Shown here in pieces: positions 17,517 to 27,123 of a stretch of 42,309 nt of DNA (the stretch's first letter is position 1; every line of letters begins with the position of its first letter). Source of the stretch: a virus; the IMG/VR virus record IMGVR_UViG_3300035682_000070, positions 1-42,309 of that record. One strand, given 5' to 3'. The notes beneath the pieces were generated by a model. The model was not told the DNA's origin. It ran no database searches and saw nothing but the letters and a program-made list of their open reading frames with translations. The position numbers and the translations under genes were made by a program.

Positions 17517-20500
17517 TTAAGTTTGTAAAAGACTTGGGTAATAAAAACCACCTGGTTTACCAACTATAATTGTCGCTTTACTTATTATAGTTGAAGCTTG
17601 TTTAATATTTAAATTATAATAACCATCTGGTATTTCTAAACTATAATTACCACCAATATCTTTACCTAATCTATAACCATTACTTGCTAAAGATGCGATA
17701 CCTTTAGGTTCGTTTTCTTCAAATTTAACAATTTCTTCATAATGATACTTATTATCAATAATACCACCAGTTATTATATCTGGTAACGGTATTGATGTTA
17801 TACTTATTACTATACCAGAATCAACATAAGGTTTAACTAAATTAGTAGGTATAAAATTACCAACAATTATGTTTTTACTATTCATTATTATAGTTATATT
17901 ATTTTGTTTACCAGTTGAGTCAAGTAATGATTCTGTTTTGGTTACAATTATTGATTTAAAATTGAGTAATTTTGGATTATATTCACTATCAGTTAATGGT
18001 TGTGAATTTTCGGTTCCAGAATTTTCAACAACTTCTTCCTTAACTTGGTCTTTAACTGGTTCTACTTTATTTGTTAATCCAGCTGTGTCTTGAGCCAATG
18101 GTGCTTTATTTTTTTCTCCCGTTATATTTTTTTCACCATCAACAATTTCAGTAACATTTCCATTAATTTTAATGGTATCTGGTCTTGGGTCATATATTTC
18201 ATTATTTGCATAATAGTTAAATGATACAGCATTTTGCAATCTATTAATTGGTCCATTAAGACTTGACCCACCAATAAATGCAAATGACATATCAACATTA
18301 CAAATCATTGGTTGAACCCCAATACCTTCTGGATTTAAATCCCAAACCAACGGTTCAAAACTAAATGATAAATTTTCAATAACAATTTTTGTGTGATAAA
18401 AATCACCAATTCTTAATATGCAAACTGGTGGTCTACCAAAAGCCAAGTTATTTGGGTTGTTATTACTTCCAGCACCATCTGTTGGTCCTTGTCTCATACA
18501 TTGTTGCAAGAAGGTTAATCTCGCATTAAAACCTTCTGGTGTTGTTGAATGAAATGCTGGTTGGAAATATTTAATTTGTTCCTTAATTGAATTATAAACA
18601 ACTGGTGATGATTGTTCCAGTTTTTCAAAATAATCACATTCTGTGTAAAATCTTGATGTTGATATCGCTGGTGTTTTTATTGGTTCATCATTTTTTGATT
18701 CCTTTTCAGTACCAGTTTCATTTTTTGGTATTAAAGTTTCATCAATAACAAATTCAACTTTAACATACCTATTAGCTTTACATGATATGGTATCTGTATC
18801 ACTTTTTTCTGTACAAGGATTTTTAGTATCACCTCTAGATACTGATATTCCTTCACCTGTTTCTGAAATAATTCTATCATTAAGTGGTGGTGTTTTGAAT
18901 ATATTAGTTTCCAACCATTTTTTAACATTTTCAGCTCTAAGTATTGATAATTCTTTATTTCTTGCTGCTGAATCAGTACCTTGATTACTGGCGTATCCTT
19001 TAACAATAACCTTACAAGTTTTACATTTATTTTTTAAATATAATTCCAAATCTTTATGATATTCTGGGTCTCTCCATGATTTATATGTTTTACCTTCTAA
19101 TGTAACTGGTTTAAAGAAAGTTGCATTTGGTGAACCACCAGCAGCATTTAATCCGAAATCATTTCTATCTGGTTGTCTTCTACCTAATGTTCCGACTGGT
19201 GTTTTATTACAATATGGTCCTTTAATTTTATTTTCTGTATCATATTTTGATGGTGCAATTGATGACCATTTTTTCTTTCCAGCAAATGTATATTCATAAC
19301 ACATCTCATTATAATCACCAATACCAAAACCATCACCACTTGCATTTACCTTATAATTAATTAAACATTCTGGTTCATCAACTTCCCATATTTTTGCTGT
19401 ATTATCATCACTTCCTGTTACAATTTTTGTTCCGTCTGGACTAAATTCAACATCATTAACAGTGTCGTTATGACCAACTAATGTTTTTAATAAATTACCA
19501 GTATTAACTTCCCATATTTTTGCTGTATTATCAAAACTACCAGTAACTATCTTTGTACCATCTGGACTAAATTCAACATCAAAAACAGCGTTAGTATGTC
19601 CAACTAGAGTTTTTAATAAAATACCAGAGGATACATCCCATGTTTTAGCTGTTTTATCACTACTTACTGTAACTACTTTAGTACCATCTGGACTAAATTT
19701 AGCTACCCAAATAATTCTAGTATGACCATTCAATGTGAATAATAAATTACCAGTTAATATGTCCCATATTTTTACAGTTTTATCAGCACTTGCTGTAACT
19801 ACTTTTGTTCCGTCTGGGCTAAATTCAGCATAATCAACATTTCCTGTATGACCATTCAATGTAAATAATAAACTACCAGTTGATGTATCCCATATTTTTG
19901 CAGTATTATCATAACTTGCTGTTACGATTTTTGTTCCGTCTGGACTAAATTTAGAATCAGAAATTGAACCAGTATGACCATTCAATGTAAATAATAAATT
20001 ACCAGTGGTAACATCCCATATTTTTGCTTTTTTATCATAACTTGCTGTTACAACTTTTGTTCCGTCTGGACTAAATTCAACATCACTAATAACTTCATTG
20101 TGCCCTTTTAATGTTTTTAATAAATTACTGGTATTAACATCCCATATCTTTGCTGTTTTATCATCACTTCCTGTTACAATTTTTGTTCCATCTGGACTAA
20201 ATTTAACATCATTAATAAGTTTGGTGTGTCCTTTTAATGTTAATAATGAACCATCACATCGCCCATCTTCATAATTTGGGTATCTATCAACATCATAAAC
20301 GTCATTTGGGAAAAATACTTCAAAAGAATCTGGTGGGGTTTCTTTAGTAATTGTAACCTCTGGTTTCTTTTGAGTATTAACAACTTCTGTTTTATCTTTT
20401 TCATCAGTTGTGATTAAATCATCCAAATCTCTATAATCAACACATCCAGCAAAATAAGATGCAAGTAAATCATCAAAATTACCACCTTGTTGTTTTGTCT

Positions 20501-22559
20501 TACTTGATATGAAATTCATATAATTTGGATGGTCAATAATTATCTTCCAACTTAAATTTCCACTTCTTTCTGTATTATTATAAGTATACATCGGTTCACC
20601 TCTTCCAATAAAATTGTGTTTATCCCAACTTGCTGACGTTGTTTCACTAAAAGTGATATCATAAGGTGGGAACCACATAATTCGTCCTTTAAGATTACCA
20701 TCACCTGGACCTCTTTCACAAGGTAGTAAATTAAAATCATTACCAGCCCAAGCTAAATTTTCTATTGAAAACATAAACTTAGTATTATCTACAAGTCTTT
20801 TTGAAATAGGTGCTATTTTAACAAATCCATTATCTTGTAATACAGAAGCACCTATATTACCTCTGTAAACTTTTTTATTATCTCTACCAACGTATTCACC
20901 ATCTAATCCCTTGTGTTTTTGTAAGTCTCCAACTTGAGCATATCTGTCATATGTTGTCCATGTTCTACAAAATACATTTTCAGGTCCATTATCAACACCT
21001 GTCAATATAGTATTTCTACCTAATACTCCACTACCCTTTGATGTGTATTTACCAACACTAGATACAGCTGAATTAATTTGAGTAGGTGAAGAACTTATTA
21101 CACCGTGACCAGTTACTAAAGTTCGCATATTATCACTATTGAATAATTGCTGTGTTTTGTATAATAATGTTTTTTTATTTTTTTCATCACCTTCAAACAA
21201 AGCATCAGAATCACCATTTAATGCTATATTAGAGTCGATATTATAATATAAGTCACCCCAACCCCAAGAATCTTTATATAAAAATGCTCCATGTTTTTGT
21301 GAATTGTAATCAACACTTCTAAAATATTCTTTATCCCAACCATCAATATTTATTTGAGATGATAATTCATAATTTGTTGATGATATTGGTGAATCTCTTG
21401 AGCTATTTAAAAAATCTTTAATAGTACCATCACCATTTCCTCCAAAATATATATTTGGATTAAGACCATCATCACCACTATTATATCCTGGTGCATAACC
21501 TTGTCTTAATGTTTTTCCGTTTGGACTATCAATTATTGTATTTCTTCTTAAATTATCAAATAGTGATTTAACTTGACCTGAACCAGTATTTTTAATAATC
21601 TCATTACCTCTTTCAATATTACCAACACTGATAAAACCACCTTTATTATCAAATGAATATATACCTTGTTGTAATAAACTAACTGGTGATTGAGTTCCCA
21701 ATATATTTGCTGCAAAATTTAAAACTTTACCTACTGCACCTTCTGGTGTGGTTATTTGATAGTTTGAATTAATCAGAGAACCACCTTGGATGAGATTTAA
21801 GACATTTAAATTCAATTTACCTAGTGTTTCTTGCTGTAAGCCAAAAGCTGCGTTATATCCAACGTGAGCTAATAATTGTTGACCACCTATATTTCCTAAC
21901 GGAGTATCATTGATTACACCAGTAGCTCCTAACACTCTTCCTAACAATGTTGACCTAATATCTTGATTTGCTATTAAACCACCTCCAGTGAAATCAAATC
22001 CAACACCTTGACCAGTTGCTACACCAGCTATTATATCAAGTGCATTTGTTGAAGGGCCACCAATATTTAAATTATTATTTTCATCTAAGTAAGAAGTTAA
22101 ATTTTGATATGTTGATACTGCCTGTGTATTTAAATCAATAGTTAATTGTTTTGGAACATCAACATAAATATTTTTTAATGTCAATTCTTTTCTAATTGTT
22201 TCACTATTAGTTAAAACACCATTTGAATAAAAATTTTCATTTAATAAATCATTATTATTATTATATGGACCTACGGTACTATTGATTGAAGGATTATAAA
22301 TTATATTAACTTGAGTATAATCATTAACCCCACCTTGATATTGATTTACTATCGTATTATATTCTTGATATATTTGATATGTATCATCAATGCTATTTGA
22401 CGGTTGCACCGCATTTGGTAATGTTTCAGTTTGTGCTGGAAAACCAATACCAGATAATAATGATTGTAAACCATTATCAACTACCGTATCGGTAACTAAG
22501 TTTTTTAATAATAAATAATCCCTAAATGACGGAGATAATGTATTTATTGAATTTGGCAT
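17517..22559 (-). CDS. Baseplate/tail structural protein with OmpA-like domain carrying an inserted seven-bladed WD40 propeller (1680 aa)
   Basis: Domains in order: residues 1 to about 550, Asn/Gly-rich structural region. About 590-690, a conserved-looking core (IMWFPPYDITFSE, FIGRGEPMYTYNNTERSGN) possibly related to tail-tube/cap folds. About 745-760, a strand (FEVFFPNDVYDVD) like the first strand of an OmpA-type domain. About 768-1060, seven WD40 repeats of exactly 42 aa (GH, FSPDG, KIWD). About 1065-1285, the rest of the OmpA-like domain (WRDPEYHKDLELYLKN, VIVKGYASNQGTD, LSILRAENVKKWLE, NRYVKVEFV). About 1300-1680, further structural sequence. The place between tape measure and gp53 indicates a baseplate component. 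The OmpA-like domain may touch peptidoglycan and the propeller may bind a host protein or glycan; both are inference. Confidence 0.85.
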   Translation of the reverse strand: MPNSINTLSPSFRDYLLLKNLVTDTVVDNGLQSLLSGIGFPAQTETLPNAVQPSNSIDDTYQIYQEYNTIVNQYQGGVNDYTQVNIIYNPSINSTVGPYNNNNDLLNENFYSNGVLTNSETIRKELTLKNIYVDVPKQLTIDLNTQAVSTYQNLTSYLDENNNLNIGGPSTNALDIIAGVATGQGVGFDFTGGGLIANQDIRSTLLGRVLGATGVINDTPLGNIGGQQLLAHVGYNAAFGLQQETLGKLNLNVLNLIQGGSLINSNYQITTPEGAVGKVLNFAANILGTQSPVSLLQQGIYSFDNKGGFISVGNIERGNEIIKNTGSGQVKSLFDNLRRNTIIDSPNGKTLRQGYAPGYNSGDDGLNPNIYFGGNGDGTIKDFLNSSRDSPISSTNYELSSQINIDGWDKEYFRSVDYNSQKHGAFLYKDSWGWGDLYYNIDSNIALNGDSDALFEGDEKNKKTLLYKTQQLFNSDNMRTLVTGHGVISSSPTQINSAVSSVGKYTSKGSGVLGRNTILTGVDNGPENVFCRTWTTYDRYAQVGDLQKHKGLDGEYVGRDNKKVYRGNIGASVLQDNGFVKIAPISKRLVDNTKFMFSIENLAWAGNDFNLLPCERGPGDGNLKGRIMWFPPYDITFSETTSASWDKHNFIGRGEPMYTYNNTERSGNLSWKIIIDHPNYMNFISSKTKQQGGNFDDLLASYFAGCVDYRDLDDLITTDEKDKTEVVNTQKKPEVTITKETPPDSFEVFFPNDVYDVDRYPNYEDGRCDGSLLTLKGHTKLINDVKFSPDGTKIVTGSDDKTAKIWDVNTSNLLKTLKGHNEVISDVEFSPDGTKVVTASYDKKAKIWDVTTGNLLFTLNGHTGSISDSKFSPDGTKIVTASYDNTAKIWDTSTGSLLFTLNGHTGNVDYAEFSPDGTKVVTASADKTVKIWDILTGNLLFTLNGHTRIIWVAKFSPDGTKVVTVSSDKTAKTWDVSSGILLKTLVGHTNAVFDVEFSPDGTKIVTGSFDNTAKIWEVNTGNLLKTLVGHNDTVNDVEFSPDGTKIVTGSDDNTAKIWEVDEPECLINYKVNASGDGFGIGDYNEMCYEYTFAGKKKWSSIAPSKYDTENKIKGPYCNKTPVGTLGRRQPDRNDFGLNAAGGSPNATFFKPVTLEGKTYKSWRDPEYHKDLELYLKNKCKTCKVIVKGYASNQGTDSAARNKELSILRAENVKKWLETNIFKTPPLNDRIISETGEGISVSRGDTKNPCTEKSDTDTISCKANRYVKVEFVIDETLIPKNETGTEKESKNDEPIKTPAISTSRFYTECDYFEKLEQSSPVVYNSIKEQIKYFQPAFHSTTPEGFNARLTFLQQCMRQGPTDGAGSNNNPNNLAFGRPPVCILRIGDFYHTKIVIENLSFSFEPLVWDLNPEGIGVQPMICNVDMSFAFIGGSSLNGPINRLQNAVSFNYYANNEIYDPRPDTIKINGNVTEIVDGEKNITGEKNKAPLAQDTAGLTNKVEPVKDQVKEEVVENSGTENSQPLTDSEYNPKLLNFKSIIVTKTESLLDSTGKQNNITIIMNSKNIIVGNFIPTNLVKPYVDSGIVISITSIPLPDIITGGIIDNKYHYEEIVKFEENEPKGIASLASNGYRLGKDIGGNYSLEIPDGYYNLNIKQASTIISKATIIVGKPGGFYYPSLLQT
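19380..20252 (-). repeat. Seven tandem 126-nt WD40-coding repeats
   Basis: The anchor TCTGG(A/G)CTAAATT recurs at 19435, 19561, 19687, 19813, 19939, 20065 and 20191, exactly 126 nt apart. Each unit codes 42 residues with GH, FSPDGTK(I/V)VT and K(I/T)W(D/E). Repeat identity is high at DNA level. The block lies inside the 1680-aa gene. Confidence 0.97.
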
Positions 22560-22849
22560 ACCTTTAATTCTTTATCAATAAATACTAGATTAATTAAAAT
22601 TTTAAAAAAATAAATATATATTAATTATTATATTAAATATATTATATATTTTATTATATATTAATTATTATAATATATTATTATATTATATATATTTTAT
22701 TATTATATATTAATTATTATAATATATATTATATTATTAAGTATAATATATTATTAAGTATATTATATATAAATAAAAAAAAGGAAATTTTTTCACAAAG
22801 TCAATAGGAAAATTATAATTTAACAAAAATTTAACATTAATTAATTAAA
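22560..22849. repeat. Gene-free gap with a 152-nt G/C-free tract and imperfect AT repeats
   Basis: No gene is seen in this 290-nt gap between the tape measure and the 1680-aa gene. Bases 22589-22740 contain only A and T. Within it a unit of about 38 nt (TATATTTTATTATATATTAA...) occurs at about 22645-22682 and again at about 22691-22729, with a partial copy near 22618. It would melt easily. It could be a replication or recombination site, a promoter region, or simply mutational drift. Confidence 0.8.
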
Positions 22850-25405
22850 TTATTTTTTACCTCTTCGTTTTGGTCCGCTACCTGTTATTTTACCTCCAGC
22901 TACAGCTGATTCAGTAGCTATATGAATTTCTTGTGTTAATCGTCTCATTATTTCTGGTGAATTAAATATTTCTCTCCATGCTTTTTCATCAGTAGGTGCA
23001 CTTATTTCAACTTTAATTTTTAAATCTTCAAATTTATGACTAATATTACCAGATGAACCACCACCAGTTAACTTGTTTGCGGCTTTATCTAACTGACCTT
23101 TTTGAGTTGAGGCAATCATTGCATTACTACCAACTTGCATAAATTTATCTTGAGGATGAAATATAATTCCATCATTCATTCCCCTTATATGACTTGTATC
23201 AGCACCAGCTGAAACTGCGCTACTTTTTGTATTTCTATTTCTTTCATTTCCATATATTGCATCACCAGCAGCTTCACCAGCAGCACCACCACCCCAAGCA
23301 CCAATTGCAGCACCTATTAAACCACCTATAGCTGTACCAATAACAGGAAGAGCAGCAGTACCTATAGCGGCACCAGCAGCACCACCACCCCAAGCACCTA
23401 AACCAGCACCACCAGCCTTAACAGCTGTTCTACCAGCGTTTTCACCACCACCCATACCCATTGCGGCATTTTCACTATACTCATTATAACCAGCAAATCC
23501 AGCTGAAACAAGTCCAGCAGCACCACCACCACTCATAAATTTACCACCACCCATTCCCATTCCACCACCCATTCCTTTAGTTACAGACATAAACCCTATA
23601 CCTAAAGAAACGCCATTTGCAATCCACATGGCAGCTTTACCAATAATACCACCAAATAATGTTCCACCAGCTATTACCGCACTAGTAATTGGATTGTTTT
23701 TCATAAAATCACCAACATATTTAATAAAAGTACCAATACCTGTAATAACGTCTTCAACCATAGTTCTAAATTTTGAACTATTAAACCATTTAGCCAGTTC
23801 CTTAACTCTTTCACCAAAATTTTCTCTTAAAGATTTAGCTAATGGTAATAACATCTCTTTAGCCATTAAAATTAAATCTTGTATAGTTTCATCAAAAGAC
23901 CTACCAAATTCAGCTCTTTCTTGTAATGTTTTTTCTTCTGCTCTAATATTTTTCATATCAGTTGCTCTTAAATCCTTAACTAATTTATCCTGACCATTAA
24001 GATTAATAACCCAACCCTTTTTCTTATCAAATTTAGCTAAACTAGTTATCAATTCGGTATCCTCTTGCTCAAACATACCCCCTTTAAGGTTTTTACTAAC
24101 CTCTTCAATTCTAGCTTGAGCTTCAGCCATATTGAATAATTCTTCTTCAGCTATACCTAACTCCTTAGCTAATACTTTCATTTTGTGAGCCGCTAAACCT
24201 GTCTTTTTTTCAAATTCACCATTTTCTTTATTAAATGTTAGTAGTTCAGCAGAAGCCTTTCCGATATCTTTAGCAAAACTAGCCATATCATTCCTACCTT
24301 TAAACATTAATTGCATTGGGTCACCTAAAGATGCAAATCTACCACCTAATGTTGTTAATGTTGCAGCTAATTCAATTGCTCCTTCTGGATTAAATACTTT
24401 ATCAGCTAATCCAGCAATACCTTGCATATCTAATCTTAATCTAGTGGCTTGAACTGAAAAATCAGCCAATCCTTTAATACCATTCTTAAAATTAAATCTC
24501 TGTGCTAACTTTAAATTATTTTGAAATACTTTCAAAGCTGCCGCACCGTTTACACCAATTTTAGCAGCTTTATTCATTGTACCCTCAACAATAGTTCCAG
24601 TTCTTTCAGCTGAAATATTGAATTTATCCATTTCACCAGCCATCTGAACAGCAAATTCTTTACCTAATCCAGTACCCTCAGACAAACCAGCCATAGCTTC
24701 ATTACCTTTTTGAGTCAATATTACCGACCTACCAATTGATTCACTGTAACCTTGTTGCATAAGAGCTAAATCCTTAACCCCAACACCCCACATTGTTGTT
24801 GATTTAGCAGAATTTTTAATACTATTAAAGATATTCTCATAAGTTTTTTCTGAACCAGCCATGCTTTTGTTAGCATTTAGTATCGGCTTCTCCATATCAA
24901 ATATTCCAGTACCTTTAAGTTTACCAAAACCTTTACCAATTAAACCTGGTATTTTACCTAAAAGACCAACAGTTGAACCAAAACCAGCACTAATTACACT
25001 TGCATTCTTTGCTGATTCAACTAATTGCTTATTAGTTTCATTTAATAATCCTAGTTCTTTTTCAGTTAGTGCAACAACTTCTTTTTTTGCTGCTAATATT
25101 TTTTCTAATTCTTCTTTCTTATCCTCAAGAGCTTTAATTTCGGCTTTATCATTTTTAGCTATAGCTTTAGCTAATTTATCTTCATTATCTTTTAAATCTT
25201 GAGCAGCTTTAGCTTGTTCCTTTTTTAATTGAGCAACCTTTTGTTCAATAAAATTTATATTTTTTTGTAATTCACTAATTTTCTTGACAGTTTCCAAATA
25301 ACCACTAACACTAGAATTCATTTTATTCTGTATCTCAAGTGATTCTTTTTGCGAAGCTTTCCAAGCTTCAAATGCTTCTTTATCGAATGTATATCCTTTT
25401 GCCAT
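22850..25405 (-). CDS. Tail tape measure protein
   Basis: This 851-aa protein shows typical tape-measure features. Residues about 10-135 are a long Lys/Glu/Ala coiled coil. About 140-560 is helical, with GLSEGTGLGKEFAVQMAGEM and a loop-rich middle. About 575-720 is Gly/Ala-rich and hydrophobic (repeats of GMGGG and GAWGGGAAG, with ALPVIGTAIGGLIGAAIG), probably membrane-active. The C-terminus is basic (GSGPKRRGKK). At about 1.5 angstrom per residue the length predicts a tail of about 130 nm, longer than T4 (gp29, 590 aa). Its place upstream of baseplate genes and downstream of the gp26-like gene fits. ATG at 25403-25405. Confidence 0.88.
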   Translation of the reverse strand: MAKGYTFDKEAFEAWKASQKESLEIQNKMNSSVSGYLETVKKISELQKNINFIEQKVAQLKKEQAKAAQDLKDNEDKLAKAIAKNDKAEIKALEDKKEELEKILAAKKEVVALTEKELGLLNETNKQLVESAKNASVISAGFGSTVGLLGKIPGLIGKGFGKLKGTGIFDMEKPILNANKSMAGSEKTYENIFNSIKNSAKSTTMWGVGVKDLALMQQGYSESIGRSVILTQKGNEAMAGLSEGTGLGKEFAVQMAGEMDKFNISAERTGTIVEGTMNKAAKIGVNGAAALKVFQNNLKLAQRFNFKNGIKGLADFSVQATRLRLDMQGIAGLADKVFNPEGAIELAATLTTLGGRFASLGDPMQLMFKGRNDMASFAKDIGKASAELLTFNKENGEFEKKTGLAAHKMKVLAKELGIAEEELFNMAEAQARIEEVSKNLKGGMFEQEDTELITSLAKFDKKKGWVINLNGQDKLVKDLRATDMKNIRAEEKTLQERAEFGRSFDETIQDLILMAKEMLLPLAKSLRENFGERVKELAKWFNSSKFRTMVEDVITGIGTFIKYVGDFMKNNPITSAVIAGGTLFGGIIGKAAMWIANGVSLGIGFMSVTKGMGGGMGMGGGKFMSGGGAAGLVSAGFAGYNEYSENAAMGMGGGENAGRTAVKAGGAGLGAWGGGAAGAAIGTAALPVIGTAIGGLIGAAIGAWGGGAAGEAAGDAIYGNERNRNTKSSAVSAGADTSHIRGMNDGIIFHPQDKFMQVGSNAMIASTQKGQLDKAANKLTGGGSSGNISHKFEDLKIKVEISAPTDEKAWREIFNSPEIMRRLTQEIHIATESAVAGGKITGSGPKRRGKK

Positions 25406-25407
25406 AA

Positions 25408-26802
25408 TTAATAAGCGTCAGTTACTTTTATTGTTCTATTTTCAGTATATTTTTTATCATCAGCATCATTAACCATTAATGTTGCTCTAAACACACCCTT
25501 TACATTATCATCTTCTAATTTATTAACCTTAAGGATAAACCCATCACCATATAAAAATACAGTTAATCCACCATCTATGTTAGTTCTTCTTTTTGCTTTT
25601 ACTCTATATTTTTTAGTACTATCTAATGTTAAATTACCTCTAGCAAATGATTTATCCGTTAATTGAATAAAATATTCTTGATTATTTTTAAAGAAACTAG
25701 ATACTGGGTCTTTTTTATCTTCTTTAGAACTTGATGAAGGTGAATTAAAATTCTTTAGAATATCTTTAGCAACCAAAATACCTTTTGGTTTACCACCAAC
25801 AAGTTTTTTCCAAAAACTAGGTTTAGATAAAAAAGCGGCTTTAAATGTTGGGTCACTTAAAACCAATTTAGTTATATCCTCACTAGACATATCATCGATT
25901 TCTTCATCGGATAATTCTTCAACACTTGGAATTTCTTCTTCAGTTTTATCATCACCATTAAACTTACCAATAGGGTCAATTTCTTTTATGTTTTTTATGG
26001 TTACAACATCGTAAGCTCTATTACCTTTTTTATCAACACCTTCTTTTAATTTATTAAATTTAATTGTATAAACCGAATCAACGTTTTCATCTGAAACCAA
26101 TGAAGAAACTCTTTGCTCAATATTTGGTTTATTCAAATCCAATATTAATTCAGCATTAATTAATTGATTATAAGATTTTGCAGCACCACCCAATGAATTA
26201 TATTCAAATAATAAACTACCTTCTTTATTATCAATTAAATTTAAATCAATGGTACCACCATTTGATAATGTAAATTGATATGTTGTTCCAGCTTTAAAAG
26301 ATTTAAATTCTTCATATAAATCATTTAAATCAGTAACCTTTATATAATTTTTAAATTTTTCATCCTCATTATCTGGTTCATCCATTTCAATAACCTCATT
26401 ACCCATTAATAATCTATCAATAGCTTTAAATGATGAATTTCTCCATTTACTTGTTGGAAATAATTTTAATATCTCTGAAAGTTTAATATCATCAGATTCA
26501 TTCTGCAAATCAACTGGAAGGTTCTTTTTTACATTTATTGTTTTAAATGATAAGTTATTTGTTGTTAAATCAGATACCGTTATAAAAAAATAATTATTTT
26601 TATAAACACCACCATCCAAATTCTTCAAATACAATTGACCACTATCATTGAATATGACTTCAAAGTTTAATAAATCACCATTCTTATCAGAATATTGAAC
26701 CTCATCACCTTTCTTTAGTTTTTTAATAACATCTTGATATTTGGCTTCAGATATTAAACCATTTATTATTAAAAAAGACCATTCATTTATTATTAATTTC
26801 AT
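25408..26802 (-). CDS. Hypothetical tail-cluster protein (464 aa)
   Basis: I do not recognise this protein. The frame opens with GTG at 26805, but the next codon is ATG (26802), which is preferred. The N-terminus is MKLIINEWSFLIINGLISEAK. Two similar beta-rich stretches appear (GDEVQYSDKNGDLLNFEVIF near residue 30, and GTTYQFTLSNGGTIDLNLID near 170), suggesting repeated small barrels. A very acidic linker lies at about residues 280-310 (EEEIPSVEELSDEEIDDM). The C-terminal 90 residues are again beta-rich. It ends 2 nt before the tape-measure ATG, so a tail-assembly or baseplate role is likely by context. Confidence 0.75.
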   Translation of the reverse strand: MKLIINEWSFLIINGLISEAKYQDVIKKLKKGDEVQYSDKNGDLLNFEVIFNDSGQLYLKNLDGGVYKNNYFFITVSDLTTNNLSFKTINVKKNLPVDLQNESDDIKLSEILKLFPTSKWRNSSFKAIDRLLMGNEVIEMDEPDNEDEKFKNYIKVTDLNDLYEEFKSFKAGTTYQFTLSNGGTIDLNLIDNKEGSLLFEYNSLGGAAKSYNQLINAELILDLNKPNIEQRVSSLVSDENVDSVYTIKFNKLKEGVDKKGNRAYDVVTIKNIKEIDPIGKFNGDDKTEEEIPSVEELSDEEIDDMSSEDITKLVLSDPTFKAAFLSKPSFWKKLVGGKPKGILVAKDILKNFNSPSSSSKEDKKDPVSSFFKNNQEYFIQLTDKSFARGNLTLDSTKKYRVKAKRRTNIDGGLTVFLYGDGFILKVNKLEDDNVKGVFRATLMVNDADDKKYTENRTIKVTDAY

Positions 26803-26844
26803 CACAAATCAAATTGATATTATATAAATATCAAAACCAAAGAA

Positions 26845-26873
26845 AAATTCCCAACTTTATTAGTTGGGAATTT
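26845..26873 (-). terminator. Intrinsic terminator overlapping the stop codon of the 87-aa gene
   Basis: A 12-bp perfect stem (26845-26856 with 26862-26873), a 5-nt loop and, in the minus direction, TTTTTCTTT. The stop codon (26860-26862) of the 87-aa gene lies in the loop, and its last codons form one arm. Confidence 0.75.
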
Positions 26874-27123
26874 CTCCAGATTTTAATTTAGCTTTCAATT
26901 GGTCTCCTGAAACTTTCGTTGTTCTGGACCCTTTAGCATTATTATTAGTATATTTCTCTTTCTCTTCCTCAATAGCTTCCTCTTTTGCTTTATTTTCATT
27001 CAATAAAAGATTTAAATATTGTCTTCTTTCATAAACTGACATATTTAAAACATCTTGATAAGTAAATCCAATATGTTTAACACAATAAAATATCTCTTCA
27101 ATTAGATAAGATTTATAATTCAA
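26860..27123 (-). CDS. Small helical protein downstream of the gp26-like gene (87 aa)
   Basis: The pattern EEIFYCVKHIGFTYQDVLNM, then SVYERRQYLNLLLNE, fits small helical tail-assembly partners encoded before tape-measure genes in contractile-tail phages. The C-terminal half is Lys/Glu-rich and likely disordered. The ATG overlaps the end of the gp26-like gene by 11 nt, indicating coupling. By position I infer a baseplate or tape-measure chaperone; the family is not certain. Confidence 0.7.
   Translation of the reverse strand: MNYKSYLIEEIFYCVKHIGFTYQDVLNMSVYERRQYLNLLLNENKAKEEAIEEEKEKYTNNNAKGSRTTKVSGDQLKAKLKSGEIPN

Noticed and set aside
19380-20252. CRISPR-like or non-coding tandem repeat array
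   Set aside because: The 126-nt units are in frame, code WD40 blades and have no spacers.
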